Numbered from the stretch's first letter, positions 18,262 through 27,044 are shown. The stretch: 64,000 nucleotides of DNA from Methanosarcina horonobensis HB-1 = JCM 15518 (GCF_000970285.1 NZ_CP009516.1:1529036-1593035); one strand, 5' to 3'. Made by a program: numbers and translations. Notes: a model not told the origin generated them from the sequence alone.

Positions 18262-18406
18262 CCTTATTTACCTCCGAGGCTTCTGTCAATTCCACCAAGT
18301 CCTTTAATAGTTTCTCTTTCAGGTATTCCCTACGTTTAGGACATATATGTTTTGGTGCTGTCCGATCTTCTGCTTTTTTTGCCTTGCCTTTCCTCAATTC
18401 CGTCAT
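18254..18406 (-). CDS. Possible 50-residue basic protein, overlaps next gene
   Basis: A short frame (MTELRKGKAKKAED...) ending EASEVNKDD. Its stop overlaps the start of the zinc-ribbon protein gene (start ATG at 18261, stop TGA at 18256-18254), the arrangement of coupled genes. The KHICPKRREYLKEKLLKDLV part looks protein-like. No good ribosome site precedes the ATG. It overlaps another small frame at 18336-18473 in a different phase, and the two may be halves of one frameshifted gene. Confidence 0.4.
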   Translation of the reverse strand: MTELRKGKAKKAEDRTAPKHICPKRREYLKEKLLKDLVELTEASEVNKDD

Positions 18407-18473
18407 GAATTATTCTGTGCAGCCCCTGTAAAACATCCCTTACCAGTTCCTTTTCTGTTAGGGTATCAGTCAC
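18336..18473 (-). CDS. Possible 45-residue protein or N-terminal half of a frameshifted gene
   Basis: Starts GTG at 18473 (MTDTLTEKELVRDVL, then QGLHRIIHDGIEERQGK) and stops at 18336. The first 27 residues look like a real amphipathic helix; the rest is basic and overlaps the frame at 18254-18406. A single-base slip in the run of seven A at 18372-18378 would join this N-terminus to the C-terminus of the other frame. Ribosome site is poor (GAGG abuts the GTG). Confidence 0.3.
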   Translation of the reverse strand: MTDTLTEKELVRDVLQGLHRIIHDGIEERQGKKSRRSDSTKTYMS

Positions 18474-18770
18474 CTCAAATCTTTATTACACGATGAAAAC
18501 ATAGAATTCGCAGAGCATTTTTTAAAGAGATTACATGTTAGAAACAAGATAGGTAGGATTATATTAAATAATCTCGAAGAAATTAAGAAACTACTATTTA
18601 ATAGTGCCCTGTCTATGTGGAATGTGAAGAAAAGAACGAATATAAAGTCTACTATGACATCTCAGAGACGCAAGATCTCATTATTGTCCTTTGGCTACGT
18701 ATATCGAGCCCTGCAAAGGTACGGTTATTAACATTATATCCTCAGAAAGTAAATAGAAGGTTGAATAAAA
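18474..18770. other. Degenerate coding sequence upstream of the DUF2283 relic
   Basis: A plus-strand stretch at 18617-18720 encodes EYKVYYDISETQDLIIVLWL, which has the look of a small toxin C-terminus (RelE-like), but it has no proper start and runs into another phase. It is probably the remnant of the partner gene of the following DUF2283 relic. Confidence 0.35.
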
Positions 18771-18875
18771 GTGGAAGAACAGTATGGGATAGACATTATT
18801 GACTATGACTATGAGAATGATAGTCTCATCTTTAACAGTAAGAACAGAGAATACGAATCTTCCATTGATCTTTAG
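18771..18875 (+). pseudogene. Truncated DUF2283 gene relic
   Basis: GTG at 18771 opens a 34-residue frame reading IDYDYENDSLIFNSKNREYE then SSIDL and a stop. It lines up with the first 35 residues of the intact DUF2283 protein at 27128-27499 (KYDYDFENDSIFFYGSNKKY, RSSIDLDG). The stop replaces the residue after the conserved SIDL and the rest of the family domain is missing. Confidence 0.65.
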
Positions 18876-19492
18876 GACTTTTAGCAAAAGAAAGCTGATT
18901 ACAGTTTTTACAGGTCTTTTCAATTGAAGGCCTGGCTTCCTTCTGTGGATATATGTCATTTTTCATTTGAAACTTGATGAAACTAATCAAGAAATCTCCA
19001 GAATAAGACCAGTTCCATCAAGATTTTTCGATAACTATTTTTAGATATACCCTTTGAATCAGGAAAATAGACGTATCGTGAAAATAGACATTTTTCATCC
19101 CGAATCGATGAGAAGGAAGTCCCTAAATCTTCTATCCCTTATCCCCCTTCTCCCTTTTTCTCTTCCCTTCCCTTTTCTCGACCCCTGCCTCCTTTTCTTT
19201 CATTTCCTCCCTTCCGGAAATGTAAACTTATAAAGTTTATCATTCTAAGACATTTTTTTATCTAATATATACTTGAAAATTACTTTTCGGCAAAAGAGAA
19301 GCCCTATCTGGTATCATAAATTAATAGAGAACAAAATAAAAACTTTATATTATCAAGCCAGTATAAACCGCATCTTTTGTGAGCTGGCACTAAATCTTAT
19401 AATTGATTCGTGTAATATACTGATCTCTATAATATATTGGTCTCTGTACTGGTCTTCTCACTTTGATACTGAACTTTTATGAGTGATGGGTT
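18876..19492. other. Spacer, AT-rich then pyrimidine-rich, no gene seen
   Basis: The part at 19120-19215 is a long run of T/C tracts; 19215-19490 is AT-rich with several TATA-like stretches that may hold the promoter for the RecJ-like gene. No conserved frame is found on either strand. Confidence 0.4.
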
Positions 19493-20830
19493 TTGAGCGA
19501 AATTGAAAAACTGATAAACCTTGCAAAAAATGCAGCCGATAAAATCAGGAAGCATAACTTTGTGCGCGTAGTCTCTCATAATGATGCTGACGGGCTGACT
19601 TCAGCCGGGATTATGGCCCAGGCTCTGCTGAGGGCAGACATACCTTTCCAGCTCTCAATAGCGGCAAAGCTGGATGAGGCTGTGATCGAAGAAGTGAACA
19701 GAACCATCTCTCAGGGAGATCTTGTCATTTTTTGCGACATGGGCAGCGGGCAGCCGGAACTTATAGGGAAGGTGAAGGCTGATGTTGTGGTACTTGACCA
19801 CCATCAGCCAGTAGGACAATCTCCTGCAAAAGCCGTGGTAAATGCTCATATGGTAGGAATCGACGGGGCAACGGATATATCGGCTTCAGGCACCTGCTAT
19901 CTTGTAGCCAGGAAACTCGGGACAGGAAACATTGACCTTGCAGGGCTGGCAATTGCAGGTGCAGTTGGAGACAGGCAGCTTTTCCGGACTGCAAATGCCT
20001 TTATTCTGGAGGAAGCCTTAAAAGCGGGAGTTGTATCCGTCAGAAAGGGATTGAAAATAGGGGATGGAAACCTTGTGAACGTGCTTGCGTATAGCACTGA
20101 GCCTTTTCTTGATATAACCGGCTATCCTGAAAAAGCAGCAGAGTTCTTAAATCAGCTTGAGATCTCCGGAAATATTGAAGACCTGTCTGAGAGCGAACTA
20201 TCAAAACTTGCCAGTGCCATTGCCCTGAAACTTGTCAGACAGGCCAGCCCCGAAGCAATTGAAGCCGTTATAGGAGAGTTTTTCCTGCTGAACAGGGAGC
20301 TTGTACATAATGTCTATGATTTCATTTCAATTCTCAATACCTGCGGGAAGCAAAAGGTTTACGGGCTTGCCCTGTCTCTCTGCCTTAAAGACTCCGGTAT
20401 CCTTGACGAAGCCCTTTCCCTTACTAAAGAGCACGAAAAAAACCTTGCCCTGGATATCCGGGAAAGCGTGGAAAAAATCCGTAAAGGGGAGAATATCTGG
20501 TATATAAACACGGTTGAGGCAGTTTCTACAGGAAGCCTTGCAACGACCGTGGTCAGATATCTCCATCCCGAACTTCCTTTTATCTGTGTAAATGAATCCG
20601 AAGGAGTTCTGAAGGTTTCTGCCAGGGGTACCCGCGAGCTAGTCTCAAAAGGACTTGACCTTGCCTTTGCCCTTAGAGAAGCTGCAGGTGCAGTCGGCGG
20701 AAACGGAGGCGGGCATAGTGTCGCATCCGGAGCTTCAATTCCTATGGGAAGCACTGAGGAGTTCCTGAGCATTGCAGACAGGATAATAGGAGAACAGCTC
20801 AGAAAAAACACCGGTGGGAAGGCAAAGTAA
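19493..20830 (+). CDS. Archaeal RecJ-like DHH phosphoesterase
   Basis: A 445-residue DHH/DHHA1-family nuclease. Metal-binding motifs are visible: HNDADG at 29-34, a CDMG aspartate near 82, DHH at 102-104 and the GAVGDRQL segment. The C-terminal DHHA1 domain has GGNGGGHSVASGASI. Relatives in archaea degrade single-stranded DNA or RNA and some associate with the replisome (GINS); which applies here is not visible. The start is TTG at 19493 preceded by GTGATGGG. An ATG 12 bases upstream is out of phase and stops immediately. The KEOPS gene pcc1 follows 164 bases downstream on the same strand. Confidence 0.88.
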   Translation: MSEIEKLINLAKNAADKIRKHNFVRVVSHNDADGLTSAGIMAQALLRADIPFQLSIAAKLDEAVIEEVNRTISQGDLVIFCDMGSGQPELIGKVKADVVVLDHHQPVGQSPAKAVVNAHMVGIDGATDISASGTCYLVARKLGTGNIDLAGLAIAGAVGDRQLFRTANAFILEEALKAGVVSVRKGLKIGDGNLVNVLAYSTEPFLDITGYPEKAAEFLNQLEISGNIEDLSESELSKLASAIALKLVRQASPEAIEAVIGEFFLLNRELVHNVYDFISILNTCGKQKVYGLALSLCLKDSGILDEALSLTKEHEKNLALDIRESVEKIRKGENIWYINTVEAVSTGSLATTVVRYLHPELPFICVNESEGVLKVSARGTRELVSKGLDLAFALREAAGAVGGNGGGHSVASGASIPMGSTEEFLSIADRIIGEQLRKNTGGKAK

Positions 20831-20865
20831 TCATATAAGATGAATGAAAATTACGCCTGAAATAA

Positions 20866-20960
20866 GCAGAAACGAAGCAGTGAAAATGAAGTAGTGAAAA
20901 CCAAGCAGTAAAAACGAAGTGGTAAATAAGAATAAAGTAACAAAGTGAAAAAAACCGAAA
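20866..20960. repeat. Degenerate tandem repeats between recJ-like gene and pcc1
   Basis: Five or so diverged units of roughly GAAGCAGTGAAAA recur every 14-15 bases (for example GAAGCAGTGAAAA, GAAGTAGTGAAAA, AAGCAGTAAAAA). The period is clear by eye but the units are imperfect. Confidence 0.6.
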
Positions 20961-20994
20961 GTGGAAATCAGCATAAAAACGTAGAGGTACATTT

Positions 20995-21234
20995 ATGAAA
21001 ATCACAGGCATAATTGAGTTTCCTGACCCTGAGTCAAGAAAGTCAGCGTCCAGAATCCTTAAAGCCCTTGCCCCGGACAACCTGAAGAGCATGGAAAGCG
21101 AGATAAGCGATGAAAGGGTTGCTGTGCGGTTTCATTCTGAGAAGATAGGCTCTCTTCTTGCAACTGTTGACGATTTTCTCATGAACGTTAAAATAGGAGA
21201 AGGTGTCGAACAGACACTGAAGAAAGAAAAATAA
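20995..21234 (+). CDS. pcc1: KEOPS complex subunit Pcc1
   Basis: A 79-residue protein matching archaeal Pcc1, the small dimerising subunit of KEOPS, which installs the universal t6A modification on tRNAs together with Kae1, Bud32 and Cgi121. The pattern fits: an initial beta strand (KITGIIEFPDPES), ILKALAPDN, strands around RVAVRFHSEK, and a long final helix LLATVDDFLMNVKIGEGV. It has its own ATG at 20995 and no close downstream partner. It lies behind the RecJ-like gene, possibly on the same transcript despite a repeat-filled spacer. Confidence 0.85.
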   Translation: MKITGIIEFPDPESRKSASRILKALAPDNLKSMESEISDERVAVRFHSEKIGSLLATVDDFLMNVKIGEGVEQTLKKEK

Positions 21235-21319
21235 AAAGAGATTGCAGGAAGAGAAGAAACCAATAAATTGAGAATAAACGGGAAACATGTACTTGTTCCC
21301 CGGTTGTTAAATCTCTTTT

Positions 21320-23527
21320 TCAATTTGCAGATCCTTCACGCCAGAGTCTGATCAGTTGCATGAGCCTTTCGCCTGTCATCTCCACCTCTGTTTCAGGGAC
21401 TGGAAGGCTGTTTTTATATATGTGTATTGCTTCTTGGAGCTCTTCTGTGCTTATGTTTTTTCCTTCCTGAGAGGTCGAATTGTCCCAGGGATTCCAATCA
21501 AGTACTGTCCAGTTCCAGGTATGTGTAACTTTTTCGCTTCCTGCTGCAGCAAGTACCGTAACGTTATATGTTCCTGGAGAGGGAGCACTGTTTGAGTATG
21601 AACTGTGTTTAACATTTGATTCTGTAAGTTTTTTCGTTCCATTGAGGTACCAGTTTACTGTAGTGTTATGATTTGTACTGATATTGAACTCCTGTAAGTC
21701 TCCTTCATAAGTTCCGACACTTCCTCCGGGATTTGCAGAGAGGATTGAGAGCGGGGTTACTGTTATGTAATGACTCTTTGTTTCTGAGTCGGAACCTATC
21801 CTGTTGCTGACATTTAGTGAAACAGTATAGTTCCCGTGCGAGGTATAGGTATATACCGGATTCTGGACTGTTGAATCTGTAATTCCGTCCCCGTTAAAAT
21901 CCCATTCCCAGGAAAAGGCACCTGTAGATAGGCCCGTGAACTGAACTGTTAGAGGAGAAGCATAGCTGGTAATGTTTGAAGAGAAATCAGCTTCAGGAAG
22001 TTCATTAACAGTTGTGAAAGCTTTTATGCAGAGATTTGCTTCTGAGAACCCTGATTCTGTTGTTAAGTCTTGCCAGCTTGTTCCGTCCAGACTTACATAG
22101 CTCTCTCCGGAATCTGCCTGTGCCTGACTGCTGTAACCTAGTTTCTGATTCTCAATTGCAAGAGGGTATGTATAGGAAGGATTTCTGAACTTTATAACCA
22201 CTGAGAATTTCTCTCCTGAAGTCAGGTTTACCGTAGAGTTCAGCAGGTGGGTATGGTATCCTCGGTACGAGCAGGTGCCACTTTCTTTTACAACAAAACC
22301 TTCTGCCGAATTAACTGGGCCGTTTGTCGGGTTTTTGTAAACATAGATCTCGTATACCGTATTAAGATCTGTAGTATAGAACCCTACTGCCTCCAGTTTT
22401 TCATTTCTCTCCGAGGAAAATACATTGCTACCCCAGGCAATCAAATTTTCAGGGTATCCTATCTCGTTTATCCACCCGAGCGGGTCATACTGGTAATTAT
22501 AGTCAAAGTTGTCCTCCTCTGAAGCTGTAAAAACTGTATTTTCACCGTACCCGAATCTGGTATCATAGTAGGATATATAGAAGTACCCTCCATCTCCCCA
22601 GGATTCTCCCCAGCTATTTTTTACAATAAAAGCTCCGTCTCCGGATGGAACCTGTTTGAACCTGTTCCTGTCAAATGAGTCATTCCAACCTACAATGGTT
22701 ATTGCATGATTGGCAGAACTTGAGCCTGTGTACCTATAGGTGTCATTTTTGTCCTGAAAATCCACTGAATTCCAGCATATTGTGGAGAACACAGCTCCGT
22801 AATCCATAAGCGCCCTTTTGATTACCTCATTGTCAAGAGATCCCGTTCTCTTTGGCAATACTAGTACTTCCTGAACGTGTTTTTGTAAGGGAAGTCCAAG
22901 AGGAGAATACTCCAGGGTATCACTATACGGGTCATCTGTTTCATTTACGGGCCCTGACCAGCGGGTAAGATATGCCATAGCCATTAACGAATTACCTCCA
23001 TCATCGTCGGTAAGGTCAAAACCGTCTGGGTAGTTTTTTGTAACGAGATTTTTCATGTTATTCTCAGAAAAGTCTCTACTTTCTCCTTCTGTTCCCAGAA
23101 TGTAAGATTCAAGGGATGCAATACTCGAAAAAGCCCAGCAGCTTCCTGTTTGTCCCTGGTTTTTTACAGGTGTAACCCGTCCTTCGGTGCGCAGGTCATA
23201 GGTCGAAGGGAGTTCGGAACCGGATGCTCTGAGCAAAAGCCTTGTTGCAGGTGTTGAAACTGCTGATATGTTTACAGGAGGGGGTGTATATCCGGGGCCT
23301 GAAATGTGCCCGTAATCAGAAGATGAAATAGGCTCCACGGAATCCGGCTGCTCGGGGTCCAGAAATTCGGGGTTCAGAGGAGCTATTTCAATCTCAGGTT
23401 CCGAAAGGGATGAATTGTTCAGAGGCGGTTCAAAATTTTCGGCACTTCCGACGACAGGATTAGGGCTAACGGATAGGCACGAAAATATAACTATAAGTGA
23501 AAGCAAAAGGGAGTTTCTTTTTTTCAA
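21320..23527 (-). CDS. Secreted papain-family (C1A) protease with PKD domain
   Basis: The start is placed at TTG 23527, which begins a good signal peptide (KKRNSLLLSLIVIFSC) and follows GAGGACGAG; this gives 735 residues. The catalytic domain shows QGQTGSCWAFS with cysteine 130, NHAITIVGW with histidine 274 and VKNSWGESWG with asparagine 304, all intact. A lectin-like beta domain follows (about 325-500), then a PKD domain (ADFSSNITSYASPLTVQF ... SWEWDFNGDG), an Ig-like stretch and a helical C-terminus. It is expected to act outside the cell or at the S-layer. No membrane anchor or sorting tail is seen. Confidence 0.9.
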   Translation of the reverse strand: MKKRNSLLLSLIVIFSCLSVSPNPVVGSAENFEPPLNNSSLSEPEIEIAPLNPEFLDPEQPDSVEPISSSDYGHISGPGYTPPPVNISAVSTPATRLLLRASGSELPSTYDLRTEGRVTPVKNQGQTGSCWAFSSIASLESYILGTEGESRDFSENNMKNLVTKNYPDGFDLTDDDGGNSLMAMAYLTRWSGPVNETDDPYSDTLEYSPLGLPLQKHVQEVLVLPKRTGSLDNEVIKRALMDYGAVFSTICWNSVDFQDKNDTYRYTGSSSANHAITIVGWNDSFDRNRFKQVPSGDGAFIVKNSWGESWGDGGYFYISYYDTRFGYGENTVFTASEEDNFDYNYQYDPLGWINEIGYPENLIAWGSNVFSSERNEKLEAVGFYTTDLNTVYEIYVYKNPTNGPVNSAEGFVVKESGTCSYRGYHTHLLNSTVNLTSGEKFSVVIKFRNPSYTYPLAIENQKLGYSSQAQADSGESYVSLDGTSWQDLTTESGFSEANLCIKAFTTVNELPEADFSSNITSYASPLTVQFTGLSTGAFSWEWDFNGDGITDSTVQNPVYTYTSHGNYTVSLNVSNRIGSDSETKSHYITVTPLSILSANPGGSVGTYEGDLQEFNISTNHNTTVNWYLNGTKKLTESNVKHSSYSNSAPSPGTYNVTVLAAAGSEKVTHTWNWTVLDWNPWDNSTSQEGKNISTEELQEAIHIYKNSLPVPETEVEMTGERLMQLIRLWREGSAN

Positions 23528-24083
23528 AAGTTCTCGTCCTCGGTTAGGATTGGTTTTAGTTCGCTGAAAGATAGTACGGAGTAACTGGCAAAGCAAGCAT
23601 ATCTCTGAATCTCAGTTCGTATACTGCTAATAACCGATGGCAGGCAGATCTCCAATAGCCATCAGTGTAATTAATATTCCCCAGTAAGCCCCTTTTTGAA
23701 TATCAATTCTCATAGTAATTTTATGAAATTTATGTATAAGTCTTTTTCTAACAGAAAGAGTTTTTTGTTAAAATAATCAATATTTACACACTCAAAGGTC
23801 TCTTTTTATGGGACCGATTTTGAAACTTAGATCATGGGGACTGTGAATACACTTTTACTAAAGGAAATAGGCTGGCAGGTAGATAATAAGAATTAAGAAT
23901 CAAAGTAAAATATTTTACTATGATTTAAATTTTATTCATTACAATTTATTTATTTTTGTTATGGGCGTGCCGACAAAATCATTTCTACCCGTGTATATCT
24001 TCTCTTTATCTTGTTCAGTTAGCATTAATGCTCACAGAGCTGTACACCTTATATGCAGGCCCCAATAGAAAGAGACATTAAGT
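23528..24083. other. Intergenic region between divergent genes, no gene seen
   Basis: It serves as upstream sequence for both the protease (minus) and the ferritin-like gene (plus). It is AT-rich at 23740-23960. No coding frame, tRNA or clear repeat was found. Confidence 0.45.
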
Positions 24084-24401
24084 ATGCCTTTCTATATCTT
24101 TACAGGGTACAGTTACAGAGGGGGCAAAAACCTGTTTTCGGAAACACTTGCTGACCTTGAGAACATCAGCCAGAAAGACCTTGATAAGGAAATCCTGAGA
24201 GCTGCAATGATTGCAGAACTGGATGCTGTCAATCTTTATGAGCAGATGGCAAACCTTACAAAAAATGAAGAAATTCGTGCAATTCTTTTTGACATCGCAA
24301 GGCAGGAAAAAGTCCATGTAGCCATGTTTGAGACTGTGCTCCTGCAGACTGACAAGGAATTTTTAAAGATTTATGGAGATTATGCGCTTGCCAGAAAATG
24401 A
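24084..24401 (+). CDS. Small ferritin-like diiron protein
   Basis: A 105-residue helical protein. Two helices carry iron-ligand motifs: E in AAMIAELDAVNLYEQM and ExxH in ARQEKVHVAMFE. A single E...ExxH set per chain is half a ferritin site, so two subunits would have to share a diiron centre, as in encapsulated ferritin-like proteins and some short rubrerythrins. The C-terminus (KIYGDYALARK) is short. No encapsulin gene is in the window. A role in iron storage or oxidative-stress defence is inferred from the family. Confidence 0.7.
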   Translation: MPFYIFTGYSYRGGKNLFSETLADLENISQKDLDKEILRAAMIAELDAVNLYEQMANLTKNEEIRAILFDIARQEKVHVAMFETVLLQTDKEFLKIYGDYALARK

Positions 24402-24606
24402 TAAAGGACATTTTAACATTTTAACGAGAAAAGCAGCCTAAAAGAAAAGCAGCAAGCAAACTTTTCTTTTAAATTTTTTATGATCCCCTTTGATCTCCTT
24501 TGATCTTTTTTATATATTTTCCAGTTACCTTCTTTATGAGCCTCTTTTCAAGCTTTTCCGCATAATCATTTATACCCGACGCTGCTATATTTTCTATTGA
24601 TCTTCC

Positions 24607-25065
24607 ATGCTTGAGGAATATGAGAAGAAAAGGGATTTTAGAAAGACCTCCGAACCCCCTGTTAGCCGGGAAGAAAAAAGTTCTGATAAACCTATTTTTG
24701 TAGTTCAGCGCCATGATGCAACCAACCTCCATTATGATTTTCGCCTGGAGATGGACGGCGTCCTAAAAAGCTGGGCAGTCCCCAAGGAGCCTCCGAAAAA
24801 TGCCGGCACCAAAAGGCTTGCTATCGAGACCGAAGACCACCCTCTTGGATACGCAGATTTTGAGGGAGAAATTCCCGAAGGACAGTACGGAGCCGGCAGG
24901 GTTGAGATCTGGGACAGTGGTACATTTGAGCTTTTAAAACGTAACGAGAAAGAAATAATTGTAACGCTTCACGGGGAAGAACTTGAAGGGGACTATGTAC
25001 TTATAAAGACAAAGTACGGAAAAGAGGATAAAGGGTGGTTATTTTTCAAGAAAAAAATCGATTAA
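24607..25065 (+). CDS. Stand-alone LigD-type 3'-phosphoesterase
   Basis: A 152-residue DNA-repair enzyme that removes 3'-phosphate and ribonucleotide ends, the same fold as the N-terminal domain of bacterial LigD but here a free protein as known in archaea including M. barkeri. The active-site pattern is complete: H36, D44 and R46 in RHDATNLHYDFRLE, and H78 and Y82 in EDHPLGYADFEGEIPEGQYG, spaced as in bacterial LigD. The ends GVLKSWAVPKEPP and GDYVLIKTK are also typical. No Ku or LigD ligase gene is nearby. The start ATG at 24607 begins a basic N-terminal tail. Confidence 0.93.
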   Translation: MLEEYEKKRDFRKTSEPPVSREEKSSDKPIFVVQRHDATNLHYDFRLEMDGVLKSWAVPKEPPKNAGTKRLAIETEDHPLGYADFEGEIPEGQYGAGRVEIWDSGTFELLKRNEKEIIVTLHGEELEGDYVLIKTKYGKEDKGWLFFKKKID

Positions 25066-25122
25066 GCCGATTGAAAAAATATTGCTGACAGAGGAACTAA
25101 GGAAGTAATAACTTAGATAACT

Positions 25123-25184
25123 TAGTCAACTGAAAATAAGTCAATTGAAGGTAAGTCAACTAAAGTAAGTCAACTGAAAGGTAA
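25123..25184. repeat. Four iteron-like repeats upstream of the DUF4325/PIN pair
   Basis: The core GTCAAC (one GTCAAT) occurs at 25125, 25140, 25155 and 25169, each inside AAGTCAACTGAA-like units with a 14-15 base period. They lie 176-235 bases before the DUF4325 gene and could be operator sites. Confidence 0.6.
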
Positions 25185-25359
25185 ACCGACAAAGTTATTG
25201 AAGGTGACAGGAGAAGATGTTGAGAGGATATTTAGTTTAAGGCATTAGCAAAGAATAATCCGTAAGAATATTGATGAGTAGCTGGTAATAGCTGAGGAAT
25301 TCTCAGCAGGTGTCCGGCTCAAAACCTTACTTCTTGATACATAGTGCGGGAGTGATAAA

Positions 25360-25731
25360 ATGGGGAAGGCTACTGAAGAGAAGGTAAAAATAAAAATTAT
25401 TGAAGCTGCAGGAATCAACTGCTGTGTTGCAGCCTGTGACGGGCAGAAAGTGCATGATAAAGTTGCAGATGCTTTCAGCAAAAACAGGAAAGTTGAGCTC
25501 TCATTTTCAGAGACTGACGAACTTACGCCTGCCTTTTTAAACGCGGCTGTGGGACAGCTTTACGGGACTTTCCAGGCTGCCCTGATTGAGAAAAATCTTT
25601 CTTTTACGGACCTTGACCCTGAAGATGAGGTAATCCTTAAGAGAGTGATGGAGCGGGCAAAAGGCTATTTTGAACATGCATATTCCTGCAGAAAGGCGCT
25701 CAGGGATGTGATAGGAGGCGAAGATGCCTAA
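25360..25731 (+). CDS. STAS-like DUF4325-type protein
   Basis: A 123-residue protein. Its centre, KVELSFSETDELTPAFLNAA then VGQLYGTF, matches the STAS-like DUF4325 pattern (a beta strand, a T/S-rich turn and a helix with FLNAA). The C-terminal helices contain acidic and basic residues and end in RKALRDVIGGEDA. It overlaps the following PIN-domain gene by 8 bases, a spacing seen for antitoxin-toxin pairs, which makes an antitoxin or regulator role plausible but unproven. Iteron-like repeats precede it. Confidence 0.65.
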   Translation: MGKATEEKVKIKIIEAAGINCCVAACDGQKVHDKVADAFSKNRKVELSFSETDELTPAFLNAAVGQLYGTFQAALIEKNLSFTDLDPEDEVILKRVMERAKGYFEHAYSCRKALRDVIGGEDA

Positions 25732-26347
25732 GAGTGTCCACCGCGCAACGGTTTATCCGGTAAGGCGCAGTGTAAGGCTTCGTCCCGGAAAAACCCTTCC
25801 TGTAAAGCCGAGCCCGGCTCCTATCCATTCTGTAGAAACCTATGACTTTCCCCCAGAAAAAAGTTATTTCTTTGACACCAACATCTGGCTGTATATCTAC
25901 GGCCCTATAGGCTGGCCTGACCAGAAGTCGGGCATATATTCCAGAGCTTTAAGAGAAATCCGGAACTCAAACGGTACGATCTATATAAACTGCATGATAA
26001 TCTCTGAATTCATCAATGCCTTCTCAAGAATCGAGTTCAAGCAGCAGACCACTTATTCACATTTCAAGGAGTTCAGGAACTCGCTCAGCTTCCGCCCGGT
26101 TGCTGAAGATATTGCCTCAAACGTAAAAAAAATCCTCAGAAATACCCTTGCCTGCGACTCGGACTTAAAAGTCATAGACCTGCCTGAAATCATGCGCTTC
26201 TTCGAGCAAGGAAAATATGACTTTAATGACCTTCTCTTTGCAGAGATCTGCCGCGCCAAAGGCCTGATGTTTGTAACACATGATAAGGACTTCAGCGAAC
26301 TCGGGGTCGAGATTTTGACTGCAAATGAAAAGCTGCTGCGCAGGTGA
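25724..26347 (+). CDS. PIN-domain ribonuclease (VapC-like)
   Basis: A 207-residue protein with a proline- and arginine-rich N-terminal extension (about 45 residues) followed by a PIN domain. Acidic catalytic positions are visible: FFDTNIWLY (D), IISEFINAF (E), DFNDLLFAEI (D) and THDKDFSELG (D). PIN proteins cut RNA, often tRNA, as VapC toxins. The gene overlaps the DUF4325 gene by 8 bases and no VapB-type antitoxin is present, so the pair would be an unusual toxin-antitoxin module. The long N-terminal tail is not typical of VapC. Confidence 0.8.
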   Translation: MPKSVHRATVYPVRRSVRLRPGKTLPVKPSPAPIHSVETYDFPPEKSYFFDTNIWLYIYGPIGWPDQKSGIYSRALREIRNSNGTIYINCMIISEFINAFSRIEFKQQTTYSHFKEFRNSLSFRPVAEDIASNVKKILRNTLACDSDLKVIDLPEIMRFFEQGKYDFNDLLFAEICRAKGLMFVTHDKDFSELGVEILTANEKLLRR

Positions 26348-26620
26348 GCAGGGAGTTCAGGCTCCTTTCCCGGCTTCGGTCTGGCTTGAGGGATGGAGAG
26401 AAGTAGATTCTTTAATCCTATTTTAAATCAAAATTATTATCCTAATGTGGTTCATGAGTTGCTGTCTAATATATTTTAAACAATGACCTGCATCCCTCAA
26501 ATGGTCTGAAAGTTTTAGTTTTCTATGATACATCTCATAGCAAAAAATCAACCCATATAAGAAATCCAGACCTTCTCCTGTAAAAGATATGTTTTATAGC
26601 ACTGCGGAAATCTCTTAATT
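26348..26620. other. Spacer before hicBA locus 1, no gene seen
   Basis: No coding frame is convincing. The AT-rich part at 26410-26480 may hold the hicB promoter. Confidence 0.35.
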
Positions 26621-26866
26621 ATGGAAGAAACGTACAGATTTTCAGCTGTAGTTCAGAAGGAAGGAAAATGGTATGTTTCCTGGTGTCCGGAGCTTGATAT
26701 TGCAAGCCAGGGAGAAACAATTGAAGAAGCCATCGAGAACCTGAAGGAAGCACTTGAACTCTACCTTGAGGACGAAGATGCCCAGATCCCGGCTGCCGGA
26801 CAGGTTTTTACTACAACGGTAGAGGTCTCTTCCCATGCTAAAACTTCCCACCCCGTCAGCTCGTGA
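26621..26866 (+). CDS. hicB: HicB-type antitoxin, locus 1
   Basis: An 81-residue HicB-fold protein: YRFSAVVQKEGKWYVSWCPE, then LDIASQGETIEEAIENLKEA, the usual partial RNase H-like strand and helix. It neutralises the HicA RNase encoded by the overlapping next gene. It has no C-terminal DNA-binding domain, as in short archaeal HicB. Its last 32 bases overlap the start of hicA. Confidence 0.85.
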   Translation: MEETYRFSAVVQKEGKWYVSWCPELDIASQGETIEEAIENLKEALELYLEDEDAQIPAAGQVFTTTVEVSSHAKTSHPVSS

Positions 26867-27029
26867 AGTCATAAGGGCTCTCAGCAGCCAGGGATTTCAG
26901 GTTGTATCTCAGAGGGGCAGTCACATCAAAATGAAAAAGGTAGTTTTGACTGAAACGCATGTTGTTATTATTCCAGATCATTCAGAAATCCCTGCAGGAA
27001 CCTTAAAGTCTGTTATTCGGCAAGCATGA
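26835..27029 (+). CDS. hicA: HicA-type toxin, C-terminally cut, locus 1
   Basis: A 64-residue HicA mRNA interferase with the double-stranded-RNA-binding fold and the active-site histidine in RQRGSHIKM-like sequence (QRGSHIKMKK). It ends VIRQA with TGA, where family members continue (compare LKQADVSLEELLEHL in the second copy). The same frame continues after the stop with MTDEE and then TAG, so a glycine-to-stop change appears to have shortened the tail. Toxicity may be kept or lost. Confidence 0.75.
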   Translation: MLKLPTPSAREVIRALSSQGFQVVSQRGSHIKMKKVVLTETHVVIIPDHSEIPAGTLKSVIRQA

Positions 27030-27044
27030 ATGACTGATGAAGAA

